Made by a program: the position numbers and the translations under genes. Below, piece by piece: positions 52,309-63,098 of a DNA stretch of 64,000 nucleotides. The stretch is from Schoenoplectus triqueter (Eukaryota > Streptophyta > Magnoliopsida > Poales > Cyperaceae): the NCBI GenBank assembly GCA_964058805.1, contig CAXKVV010000013.1, positions 310,001-374,000 of the forward strand, read 5' to 3'. Numbering within the stretch: the stretch's first letter is position 1; each line of letters opens with the position of its first letter. Below the pieces are notes generated by a model. It had not been told where the DNA came from and ran no database searches. It was given only the letters and a program-made list of their open reading frames with translations.

Positions 52309-54204
52309 GTGCTACAACGTAAAATGTAAAGATTTTTAGCTTTGTTCATGTAATGTCTTATTTCAAATAAAACTCCCACTACAAATTTGTTCTATTCCCG
52401 TTTGTAGTTAGGACCAAGATCCCTATTTTCATTGATAATCAAGTTATCGTTGAATAACTCGTTTATTAATTATCTTAGGTAAGCAACTCTTTGCTAATCA
52501 CATCTCTATGTGATTCTTGGTTTCGCTAAACATCATATGTTTTAACGAAACTTTGCCCCAAGCCCAAAACTGTTTTGGAAATCATTGGTAAGTAACCTCA
52601 CTCTATTTGATTCGTTATGTCGGACATAACCCTCGAAAACCAAAGGTAAAAGGTGACGCCTACTGAGTAGGTCACGTCTGCCAATGAACAATGATATGCG
52701 AGGACAGAGTAGGTAGGGCATATTACTTAATTTTTCGGGTTTAACATCGTAAGCAGTCAGTTTGTTAAACTGACTTTAAACAGACTTACGAACACGTAAA
52801 AGATGTCTGCCAGAAAGACCACTGAAAGTTCCTTTTCCAGTCTTTCTTTGACACAACCTTCCTTCACGGTTTCTTAAAAATGATAAATCTAATTTACACA
52901 TTTATAATTAGTCAGTTTATTAAGCTAACTTTAAAACAGACTTATGAACACGTGAAAAGACGTCTGTCAGAAAGACCATTGAAAGTTTCTTTTCCAGTCT
53001 TTCTTTGACATAACATTCTTTCACGGTTCCTTAAAATGATAAATCTAATTTACACATTTATAATTAGTCAGTTTATTAAGCTGACTTTAAACAGACTTAT
53101 GAACACGTGAAAAGACGTCTGCCAGAAAGACCATTGAAAGTTCCTTTTCCAGTCTTTCTTTGACATAACATTCTTTCACGGTTCCTTAAAATGATAAATC
53201 TAATTTACTCATTTATTATCAAAGCGGTAAATCCAATTTACCAGCTCATACAAACATTTTGTATATATACATGAATCAGTCACGTATATAACTACTATCT
53301 ATCCAATAGAAGTAGCTTTGCATCTATGATAAGATACATTTCATATCAAAGCAGTAAATCTAATTTACCTGCTCATACAAACATTTTGTATATATATACA
53401 TGAATCAGTCACATATATAACTATCAGTTCTCAATTCTTTATTTTGCAACTACATCTTTGTTCTTTATTTATACCGTAAAAAGCATATAAACATTTTATA
53501 TGATTTCAAAACAGTTAATTCCTTCTGGTACGATAAAGTAATTTGATAACGTGACAAAGTTCCTTTTCGGCCAGTTATCAGGACACGTAAAAGGGGCTCC
53601 CAGGAAAGATCGGGGTCACGAGGACCACTTTAAATTCAATCTTTCCTAGACAGAACCATCTCTTTCGGGTGTGGAGATCAACAGCTCTTACTCAGGTACT
53701 TTATTGCTTTATCACATTCATAGATATACTTCTCATAACCAAAAGTTTTCGAAAAAAAACAAAAGAGTTACATTTGCCATGCTTCGAAAGCGCAAAAGTA
53801 ATTTGGTAACGTGACAAAGTTCCTTTTGGGCCAGTTATCAGGACACGTAAAAGGGCATGTCAGAAAGAATACCGAAGGTATCCACTTCCCATCTTTCTTT
53901 GACATCACCTTATCTTTTATGTGTGGAGATCAACAGTTCTTACTCAGGTACTTTATTGCTTCATCACATTCTTAGATATACTTTAACACAATCGAAAGTT
54001 TTCGAAAAGAAAGCGTAAAGAAAGTATAAAGAAAGCTTAAATCTAATTTAACTTTCTTAGTCGACAGAGCCGAACCAAGAAAATCCAATTTTATTTGGTT
54101 TGGACTTTAAGCTGCAAATCTAAGAATTAAACCGATACGGGGTATATACATCTTATTTGCATAAGATATAACCTTTTAGAAAATCAATCAGCGGGAGAGC
54201 CTTT
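52309..54204 (-). other. Long non-coding leader of the Copia element with tandem duplications
   Basis: Three ~155-bp direct copies start at 52755, 52910 and 53066. A pair of ~80-bp copies lies at about 53217-53300 and 53344-53425. A pair of ~200-bp copies, both with GTAACGTGACAAAGTTCCTTT-like starts, lies at about 53535-53755 and 53798-54010. No open frame of note. Confidence 0.8.
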
Positions 54205-54216
54205 GCTCTGATACCA
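54205..54216 (-). other. Primer binding site (initiator Met tRNA)
   Basis: TGGTATCAGAGC on the minus strand, one nucleotide after the 5' LTR; it is the complement of the 3' end of plant initiator methionine tRNA. Confidence 0.9.
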
Positions 54217-54217
54217 C

Positions 54218-56327
54218 TGTTGGGATTCGGAATGCCCAAATCCCATTAATGCTCAAGCTGCGGAAAGACCGTAGAACAAAAATTTTACTTCTACTTAAGT
54301 TAGGGATTAAAGTATGTCGGATAATAACCGAGAGTTACAGACATTTAATCCTTTATAAAAGACGGTAAAATATTATTTTACTTCTAACTTAAGCTTAGGG
54401 TTAAAGTGATGTGTCGGATGATTACCGAGAGATACACACCTCTTTAAACCTTTATTGATCTACTCCATGATTGATTTCTAAAATATTAATCTACTTAACA
54501 ATTAAATAGATTAATATAAGATGTTATACCTCGCTTCCAAATTTTAATTGGAATGAAAATCGGCTTGTCTCGGAGCACCAAACGTCTGATGCCTCTGTAG
54601 GTTATCCACCAGGACTGACCAGAGAGCGGTTTATTTCTTTTGCCAGAAATACTGTAAACCGCGGTTTTTCGCAAAAACACTATTCACCCGAGAAAAAGAC
54701 GAAATAGTACTATTCACGACTCGCAGTAATTCTGTTTCACAAATGTGCAGAAATACCACAACTTTCGTAAAAACACTATTCACCGATCCCGTGAATTCTG
54801 AAACAACCGTATACCGGGAGAGAGAAAGTAGAACTGATTTGGTGGAACTTTTTCTCTCACCCTACCCCTCTATTTATAGAAAAAATGGAATTGACAAATT
54901 ACCAAAATACCCTCGTGAATAGTAAGGAGGTTTCAAAGTGAAAAGACCAAAATACCCTTGAGGATGATGTCATGGATGATGTCATATATGATGTCATGGA
55001 TGATGTCATATATGATGTCATGCATGATGTCATCTAAGATCCAAATTTACAAGTTTGCCATTGGGCTTTTGGCCAAATTACCGAAATACCCTTGGGCTTT
55101 TGGATTTTGGGCTTTTCTGATTTTGGGCTTTTAATTATTAATTAAGGCTTTAATTATTAATGGGCTTTTGGCCCATAATTCAAATCCATAATTAACATTT
55201 AAAATCCAAATCAAATATATATATAATTGTCATCTACAATTATATTTTTCTCGGTTGTTGTTTCGGCGAATTTATACGACGTGTCCAACACGTTATAAAT
55301 TCAATCTGATTTTTGCTTCTTGTCATCTCTATGACAAATATAATTATATCATATATAATTAATTATAACCATCTTATTATTAATTATAAACAATTCATAA
55401 TTAATCAATAAGATTCTCCGATTAACTCCTATACGGTGTGACCCGACAGGATCCGTGTTATGTTGGTAAATAGAGTTAAAACCGTTTTAACTTCTATAAT
55501 CATAGGAGGCATCTGGCAGAATGCACTATGACCATCCAATTACACAGATGATGATGTACTGTACAATATCATGATCCAGTAAACTATTTACTTGTGTTTA
55601 ATTCTTTTGTCTCATAGCTATCAGATCAGTTTCAAGGTAGGTATGTGTCATCCTTGCAAACTTAATCTTTTCTTGATCCTGAGTAAATTATCAAATATAA
55701 TTACTCTTGTACTTATACTGCTAGCAGATAATCTTACTCTATCAAGGGGCCCAGTGATGCTATAACTCATATAGAAATATGAGGGACAATAGTACTTTTG
55801 GCAAACCATCTCTTCCTCCGCATAAGTTATGTATACCGAAGAGCTACCTTTATAGCCACCTTTTACGGATAACGTTTGGTAGAAATCACACACATACATA
55901 TCTTATGTAGGAAAAATGAATACCTCATACTTTAGAATTTAATACTGAACGAAAACATTAATGACACGAACACAATTCCATTTAATGTTTCATTCGGGGT
56001 CTATCAAATACGATGTTCCTAGAACATCTATTTATGTGATTAAAATGACAACTCTTTGTCTATGGTCTGTAAAACTTGACCATCATTTAATCCACATACT
56101 AACCTGATAACGGTTAATTAGTGTTCCTGCTAATTACCTTGGTTAGTGACTTTTAAGAGTATATTCTATATTATGAAGTTTCACAATTCCAGTCATGAAC
56201 TCGGAATGATTCATAAATTCAATAATACTCAAGGAAACAAAATATCGTTTAAATATCCAATTCATGAACAAAGCTTTATATAACAAATTTATCGTATTAT
56301 TGACTTCAAGATTATTACAAACTAACA
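54218..56327 (-). repeat. 5' LTR of the Copia element
   Basis: This is the promoter-bearing LTR for minus-strand transcription. The TATA box is at 54871-54878; the sequence upstream of it (toward higher coordinates) is U3, about 1.45 kb, leaving about 0.6 kb of R-U5. Confidence 0.95.
54964..55033 (-). promoter_or_regulatory. Six 12-bp repeats of ATGATGTCAT in U3
   Basis: Copies start every 12 bp (54964, 54976, 54988, 55000, 55012, 55024), separated alternately by GG or AT and finally GC. They lie 86-155 bp upstream of the TATA box on the transcribed strand. The core TGATGTCA (TGACATCA in complement) resembles bZIP sites of the TGACGTCA class with one change. The same array is at 47273-47342. 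Confidence 0.7.
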
Positions 56328-56332
56328 CATGA
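56328..56332. repeat. Target-site duplication, right
   Basis: CATGA directly after the right LTR. Confidence 0.9.
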
Positions 56333-56650
56333 ATCTAACACTGTCGTTTACCTTCGTGCCGCGCAGCAGACAATACCCATCGAGCAATATACATCCAACT
56401 ATATTTACTAAACTCAGTTGATCCATATTTGGATAAAGCCTTGATTCTAGTACAGTCAATACTTTTTATGGGTTAATTAGATGAATGATTAATGTTGATT
56501 GTACCTTAATTGATTAAGACTTGATGAAACGAAAATGTACCGAAGGTCAAATTAAAAAAAAAGAAAAAAAAATGAGCATAACATGAACAGATGTGGAGTT
56601 GGGGAGCAATCCCTAACCAGGTTTGATTAGTGAACTCAAGTAATCCATTT
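56333..56650 (-). repeat. Inverted duplication, left arm (split by the Copia insertion)
   Basis: Read on the minus strand it matches 58,897-59,212 at high identity, for example ATTGACTGTACTAGAATCAA and TTGGGGAGCAATCC (plus-strand form). Similarity continues across the Copia element into 46,485-46,521. Origin unknown; a short frame (ATGGATCAACTGAGTTTAG...) exists in both arms, but no family is recognised. Confidence 0.8.
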
Positions 56651-56669
56651 CCGGATGAAAATCTGCTGC

Positions 56670-56785
56670 TCTTGGAGAGAAGAGAATGATCCCTTTTTTG
56701 ATCCAATGGCTGAAAAACATCAGAGATAGCACTAAATCGAAAAGAACCATTGGATCCCGAAAAGTAGGACCATTCTCTCCATCCG
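56670..56785. repeat. Short hairpin-forming inverted repeat
   Basis: GGAGAGAAGAGAATGATCCC and GATCCAATGG on the left pair with ACCATTGGATCC and GACCATTCTCTCC on the right. The ~45-nt arms are imperfect, with a short loop. Confidence 0.5.
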
Positions 56786-57769
56786 AAGGGCCCTATTTAC
56801 AGAGACTCTGACAAAATTTCTCTCAATCACATTCCTTTTCTTTTTGGGAGGAACAGATGTTCGTTTTATAGGTTCAAATTCTTGATAGAATTTGCTGTAT
56901 AATTGATTATTATTTTTTAACAATGATAAGTGATAATTTATTAAGCCAAGGAGTGAATTATTTGCTTGTTGGGTCCCACATGATATTGATATTTGATATC
57001 CCCTGCCCCTGGCCCTTGCCCTTGCCCTTTGCCCTTTGGACCCTTGTGTTAATGCTGCTGCCTGGCTTTAATAAGCACTTGAATAAGCGTGTCATCATCC
57101 AATAAATGTTTATTAAATGAGGTAATGATATATACGGCTTCCGCAAAACGCCTCAAAACCAATAACCAATTAAAACCCGTACCATAATTATTTTATTAAA
57201 TATAATAAAATGTCTGAAATGGATATGATGGTAACTACCAAAATGGAAGAGATAAACATGCCTCTAATTGCGTGCTTTTGTTGCTAAAAGCAAGACGGCT
57301 TCAGCTCTCGCTTCAAAGTCTCACGCATTTATTTAATTCAATAGAAATGGGACAAGGATCCGGATCTCCGAACGGTTTCAACCGCTAGCATCTCCAGAAT
57401 AAAATCTATAAGCTTTTAAAAGTTCTTTGTGAAAGCAAAGTTAGTTTTATTTGAAAAATTATTCCTTTGTTATCATTATCATTTTTATTTATTTTCATTT
57501 CATTTTATTTATTATTATTATTTTCATCATCATCATTATCATTGATATTTGAGATCTCTGACTTTATGATTTTAGATTGAGTTTCATTTCTAGTTTACCA
57601 TAATTTATTTGAAATTACAAGCTTTGTTGTTGTTATTAGCATAGACAGGTCTTGCTGAACAATGATTTAATTATTATCATAGATTCGTTTTGCTGCACAA
57701 AGGGACGCCATATTTTCAATCGTAGTTAATCTTTATTTGCCTATTTTATATATGAATGCATTTTGTTTG
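56786..57769. other. Intergenic, no gene seen
   Basis: It has a CCCTTGCCCTTGCCC-like simple stretch at 57,003-57,040 and AT-rich remainder. No coding resemblance. Confidence 0.45.
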
Positions 57770-57777
57770 ACTTGTCC

Positions 57778-58201
57778 TAAGGGTGTCAATTATTGATCCG
57801 ATCCGATTCGAATCCGACTCGATATGACTCGAACATAAAAGGGTCGGGTATGAGTTTGATTTTTTGACTCGAATCTGATCGGATCGGGTTCGAATCAATC
57901 CGACCCGACCCGATTAATTATATTTTTTGAAGTAATTTTATGATTTAGTACTAATTAAAACTTAAATATATAATAATTATACACTAATTAAGATTAAATA
58001 TAAATTAATTGCTTAAAATTATATAAAAATATTAATTAATTAATTAATTATTTTACACGGATCGGGTCGGGTCGACCCGTGACCTAATCGGATCGGATAT
58101 GGATCAAGATTTTTTAACCCGAATTTAATCGGATCGGGTCAAGAGAAATAATAAAATAATATGACCTGACCTAAACCCGACCCGACCCATTGACACCCCT
58201 A
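57778..58201. mobile_element. hAT MITE rich in CCGACCCGA/GGATCGGGT
   Basis: The ends are TAAGGGTGTCAAT and, as the complement, TAGGGGTGTCAAT. A perfect 8-bp duplication ACTTGTCC lies at 57770-57777 and 58202-58209. No coding. Confidence 0.88.
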
Positions 58202-58209
58202 ACTTGTCC

Positions 58210-58896
58210 CCTGTTTCATTAAAAAAAATTGGATATCATTTTTGAATTAATAAACGTGATATATTTTCTGAATATATTGGGTAAAAAAATGATTACGACG
58301 TATAATTAATTTGTGAAACTAGACATCTTTCAGTTTTACCTTTAACCATTTATACACTTTTTTTTCCTTTTTATCTATTTTTTCGGGTAATTCGTCAAAA
58401 CTCAAAACCATTTGAAATGGAAGTGATTGGATCCATTATAAATTATGTTGTATTTGATGTTCCATCAAGAAAATAATCATGACTACTGAAGACGATCAAA
58501 TTAATACCTTTTGACGAGTCATTATTTTATACAACACAATTAATTCAAGCACAACACTTCACATTTTCTATGAGCTTTCCTTTTTTTCCAAGTATCATGT
58601 ATTTATATGATTGTATTTTATTGACCAAAATGAAGGGAGTGAGGCACTCATGAGCCAGATAATTTAAAAAGAAAAAGAAAAAAAAAAGAAAAGAGGAACG
58701 CACCATTGTCGGATGACCATATCAAATGGTACTTTAAGAAATTATTAAAAATAATTAAGAGGAAAGAAAATGATTAGAAAGAGGTGCTGACAGCCACACC
58801 TGACCTGAGGTCAAGTTGATTGGAACATCACACCAACTCCTATTCCTATGGAGAGACAACCGCATTGCATCCAGATGCAATCAAGTGTTTATTCAG
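58210..58896. other. Intergenic, no gene seen
   Basis: AT-rich, with no recognised repeat ends or coding frame. Confidence 0.45.
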
Positions 58897-59260
58897 CAAT
58901 GGATTACTTGACTACTTGTGTTCATTAATCAAACCTGGATAGGGATTGCTCCCCAACTCCACCTCTGTACATTTTATGCTCATCATTTTTTCTTTTTTTA
59001 AATTTGACCTTCGCTACATTTTCGTTTCATCGAGTCATAATCAATTAATGTACAACCAACAATAATCCTTCATCTAATCAAACCCATTAAAAGGATTGAC
59101 TGTACTAGAATCAAGGCTTTATCCAAAAATGGATGAACTGAGTTTAGTAAATATAGTTGGATGGGTGTCATTTGCTGCACGGAACGAGGGCAATACGCAT
59201 GACAATTTTAGATTTATGAAGGGCGATTTGAGATTGGTGAAGTATGAATCCTCACGCAAA
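58897..59260 (+). repeat. Inverted duplication, right arm (unoccupied site)
   Basis: It is the partner of 56,333-56,650 plus 46,485-46,526. The Copia target corresponds to TTAGATTTATGAAGG at about 59,209-59,223. It lacks the retrotransposon. Confidence 0.8.
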
Positions 59261-59279
59261 TTTAGAGATAGTTTATAAG

Positions 59280-59603
59280 GATTCGATCCTTGAACTGAGC
59301 CCGATCGGTCCTTCAAAAAACTCAGCTCTTACCCGACCCTTAGAAATCTGATCCGGCCCTTTTTAATAGTAATGGTCGGGTTTCTCAAGGACCAGACTCA
59401 ATTTTTAAAAAGCAGACCCTTTTAATTCAACCATTATCAAATTCAATCCTTTCTAGCCCTTACCTAACCCTTTCTTTAATATTTTATATTATATATTAAT
59501 TATACTTAAAAAATTTAAAAAATTAAAATAAAATGTCAAAATAAAAATAATATTATTTAACGTTATTGTATAAATATAAATTAACATTAAAAATATATAA
59601 TCG

Positions 59604-59661
<58 letters not shown>

Positions 59662-59830
59662 CTCATACCCGCTGACCCTTACCCGATTCTTATCAGGTCC
59701 TTAGAGTCCGAAGGGCTTGATAAGTGTCAGGCTTCTCAAGGGCTGATATCATCCCTTAAAAATTAAGCTCTTTAAATCCGACCCTATAAAAATCTTTTAT
59801 CAAACCTGACCCTCTCGTAGGCCCGACACT
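59280..59830. repeat. CCCTT/GACCC-rich relic with (AT)n microsatellite
   Basis: Repeated TACCCGACCCTT- and CCGACCCT-like words on both sides of a long (AT)n tract at about 59,605-59,657. It may be a degenerate inverted-repeat element. Confidence 0.4.
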
Positions 59831-59834
59831 TGAA

Positions 59835-60040
59835 AATCATCTCTAAAAATAATAATAAAATATTTAATATCTGTACATTCTTTTTAAAAATTAAAAATGA
59901 TGATTTAAAAAATTCGAAACACCTCAAATTTTTACATCCTATAAAATTTGAATTTAATTACTATGATAAATCAAAATTTGAAGATGATTTGATATATTTT
60001 TTGAGTTAAGTTTATAGATGGTCTTCGTGAGGTTAAGAGC
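59835..60040. mobile_element. Partial MITE of the 18.8-kb family
   Basis: It shares AAAATCATCTCTAAAAATAATAAT and the downstream order of words with 18,826-19,214. The terminal GAGTAAAGATAC is absent. Confidence 0.5.
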
Positions 60041-61089
60041 ACATTAAATTTGCTCTCTCTTGAGCACCAACATTTGTGAATGCATGCGTTCACAAAAATA
60101 TGAATATATAAAAATTCTGATTAATTTGAACGCATATCCTTGCGTATATCTTGTGAATGTATGCGTTCAGAAAGTAAGGATAGTTTTGTTAACAATTTCA
60201 AAATAGAGATATTATTGTTAAAAAATTTAAAAATAGAGATGGACAAAAAATAATTCTTGAGAGGTCAACCTTCAAATCATTAGGTTTCCAAGTGAAAACC
60301 ACATCTTTGTACCAAATTAATTAAAAATAAAAGAACCTGTGACATGATTGGCAGCATGGCTTTTATTATAGAATCAATGACAAAGGGTCCGACCAGAATT
60401 TTTGAAACGCGATGTCCTTTTTTTAAACAAAATTAAATGAAATCTTTTGGGAGAATATTGCAGGGAGACCGGACATCTGAACAGCGAGGCATCATGAACT
60501 CATGGTCTATTGATGCATCATGCATGCATACTTTCGGAAAGCAGATATGATATGGCCTGTATTAAGCGAGATTTATGTGGTAGGTCATCGAGTTGAAGAA
60601 TTTAATTGATGAACACCGAGTTTATCACTTAACTTATCTTATCAAATGTATGCAAAAAGTTTTATGTAAATTTTCTTTTCACTTCATTTTTCAAGGGTCT
60701 AGTTAACAGCAAGGACAATTTTAGGATTGAAGGGGGTTGGAATGAGGAGAAGGAGGATTGGAAGACTTGAATCTCAATTTTTATCACTAAAATCTTTCAA
60801 AAAACTTTTATATTCTTCTAATTTTTTTTTGAAAAACGGATGAGAATTTTTTTTGCTTATTATCAGTTTTAATCTAGCTTTTTTTGAAATGATTCCTTTC
60901 ATCTTTCAGTCCCATAAAACAACATATATCAATTTCAAATTTTCAATCATCAAACGATCTCAAGTGCCCCTACCTGCTATCTCCGCCTCTAGTCCTCTAC
61001 CAACTTTTTATGTCCTTCAACAGCTTGCTTTTTTAACCGCATGCATGCAAACCCAGGTTAGTGGGCTCTGCCCTTTCTAGCACAACTTT
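60041..61089. other. Intergenic, no gene seen
   Basis: No recognised gene. The frame at 60,853-61,080 shows no family resemblance. Confidence 0.45.
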
Positions 61090-61375
61090 TTGCTTCTCTT
61101 TTTTAATATATTTTGTGGATGTAAAAATTTAGAGTGTTTTAACTTTTTTAAGTTATCGTTTTTAATTTTTTAAAATGATATTTAAGTATTGAATATATTA
61201 TTATTATTTTTAGAGTTGATTTAAAAATTAAAAATCATAACTTAAAAAGCTCAAAACGCTTCAAATTTTTGCATCTCATGAGATTTTCATATAAAGAATT
61301 TAATGAGAATGATAAATTAAAATTTCAAGATGATTTAATATATTTTTGAGTTAAACTCACGATATCTCTACTATA
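61090..61375. mobile_element. Partial MITE of the 18.8-kb family
   Basis: It shares CATATAAAGAATTTAATGAG and GAGTTAAACTCACGATATCT-like ends with 18,826-19,214, but lacks the left terminus. Confidence 0.5.
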
Positions 61376-62359
61376 TATATATGAGACGTTACATTTTCAC
61401 AAGTTTGTACCCACAATTTGTAATAGACAAATTGAAGAATTGTCCGTTAGTGATTTTGGGGAAATTATAAATATTCATTAAGATATTTGTATGTCTAGAT
61501 GATGATTTCTCTAACCTAGTTAGATAATAACTGAAAATAGAGCTAAATAATGGATAAGAAAGAAAATATCTATAAAATGAAAATGAAAAAAAAAGTTAGA
61601 TTTTCTATATAACTTTGAACCGTAACTTTTGAAAATAAAAATCTAACTTTGAGCCGTAACTTTTGAAAATGAAAAAATAATTTTGGACAGTATGAGGAGG
61701 CGATTGGGATGCTGATTAATGTGTAGGTTATTGTGGTGATTTACATCAATTTTATGGATTTTTTGCAATAATAAATTGATATTCGTAAAATTTTGATAAT
61801 AAAATATTCCGTTCAACATTGAAAAAGGAATTATCTTTAAAAATAAAAATAAAAATCCATTTATATACTTTACGTCTCTATATTATTGAGATGATGATAA
61901 TGAATATTACTTTATAAAAAAAAATAATCATACTTGTAGACAAGTAAAACATAGAGAAAACAACCACATCAATCCATTGACATTTTCAAATCAACGTAAA
62001 AAGTGAAATTAGTACTCTTGAACAAAAATGGGCGCTAAATGGTGGGAGCGCAGAGTGGGTGCACAAAACAAGGTGGGATAGTGGCGTCACGGAAATCAAG
62101 GACAGATAGTGTGGCACCGTGGGGCCGAGGAGGAACAGTCCCTCAGTCAGCTTTAAAGCAGGAGAAATAAAGAGGACTATATATGTCAGATGCACTCACA
62201 TGGCTTGTGTTGTGTTGTGTTGTGTTCCTCCTAGTCCTAGTGCCTCTAATGTTTCAAGTGGAATCATGCATGTAATTATAAACCAGTGGAATATTTTATT
62301 TTGAATTTGTCCGCATACAAGTTTATGTGATGCATTACATTCACATTTAATATGCATTC
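61376..62359. other. Intergenic, no gene seen
   Basis: AT-rich, then a G+C-richer patch (62,030-62,170) and (TGTGT)n at about 62,205-62,226. No coding support. Confidence 0.45.
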
Positions 62360-62368
62360 ATTAATAAT

Positions 62369-63089
62369 TAGGGTGGGAACAGTTTTTATTATTAATAAGT
62401 ATTATTAAATTAATATTGTTAAAAATAAGACTGAAAATCGTAAAATTTCAAATATACGAATGGCAGCGCGCCAGTGGCAGTGGCGCGGACGAAACGCGCC
62501 ACTGCCAGTGGCGCGTTTCAAAAAAATAATGAAACACCGCGCAACGCAAGTGGCCTGCGTGCATTTTGTATATATAAGAAGGAAACGCGCCACTGCCAGT
62601 GGCGCGTTTCGTAAAAAAAAAAAACCGGAAACGCGCCACTGCCAGTGGCGCGTTTCGTAAAAAAAATGAAACGCGCCACTGTCAGTGGCGCGTTTCGTAA
62701 ATTCAAACAGCGCGCCACTGACAGTGGCGCGCTGCCATTCGTATATTTGAAATTTTACGTTTCTCACTCTTATTTTTAATAATATTAATTTAATAAAACA
62801 TATTATTAATAAAATCTGGGGTGGGAATCACTTGATAATGGATTATTTTCATGATTATAATAAGGATTCCGAAATAAATATAAAATAATTGATAATGTTT
62901 TAAATTGTATATAATTTCATTATTATTTAATAATCTATCTAGACCGATAATGGAATTACATTAAAATTTGATACACTATCAATCTAAAAGTTTAAGAATA
63001 TATATATATATTAAAATATTTTAATATTTATTTTAGAATCTATTGTCAAAATTATCAAAATAACTTATTGTCAAGTGATCCCCACCTTA
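62369..63089. mobile_element. Mutator-like MITE, split by a nested element
   Basis: The ends TAGGGTGGGAATC (interrupted) and, as the complement, TAAGGTGGGGATC are flanked by ATTAATAAT (62360-62368) and ATTAATTAT (63090-63098), 8 of 9 matching. Without the insertion and its duplication it is 273 bp. The inner words (TTGATAATGG, TTATTTTGA) relate it to the MITE at 1056-1443. Confidence 0.7.
62380..62818. mobile_element. Nested foldback element carrying multiple GC-rich perfect palindromes
   Basis: The terminal inverted repeats start CAGTTTTTATTATTAATA (left) and CAGATTTTATTAATAATA (complement of right) and continue for about 100 bp per arm. A perfect 9-bp duplication GGGTGGGAA flanks it (62371-62379, 62819-62827). 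The centre contains 29-bp palindromes with 14-bp arms GAAACGCGCCACTG at 62491-62519, 62582-62610, 62628-62656 and 62668-62696, and a 27-bp variant at 62708-62734 (plus an imperfect one at 62464-62487). No coding. Confidence 0.85.
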
Positions 63090-63098
63090 ATTAATTAT

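Larger units (their letters stand above)
46527..56327 (-). mobile_element. Full-length Ty1/Copia retrotransposon, young LTRs, coding region broken
   Basis: Two LTRs of exactly 2110 bp (46527-48636 and 54218-56327, offset 7691) flank a 5581-bp interior, and CATGA duplicates flank the whole. On the minus strand each LTR begins TGTTAG and ends CAACA. Order on the minus strand is 5' LTR, primer site, 1.9-kb leader, gag with zinc knuckle, protease, integrase, reverse transcriptase, RNase H remnant, polypurine tract, 3' LTR. Protease-integrase-RT order makes it Copia. I found only three LTR differences, all transitions, so insertion looks recent. Yet the polyprotein has at least four frameshifts and several stops, so this copy is not autonomous. 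Confidence 0.95.

Noticed and set aside
48637..54217. Copia element as an active, autonomous retrotransposon
   Set aside because: Several stops, frameshifts and a truncated RNase H prevent a full polyprotein.
62464..62734. CRISPR-like array of palindromic repeats
   Set aside because: Plant nuclear DNA; spacing is irregular, spacers are low-complexity A runs, and the block lies within a transposon with its own target duplication.
62405..62767. Overlapping frames with repeated RATGSGAF or RHWQWRVS-like words
   Set aside because: These are translations of the palindromic element on both strands; symmetry keeps frames open. Not protein genes.
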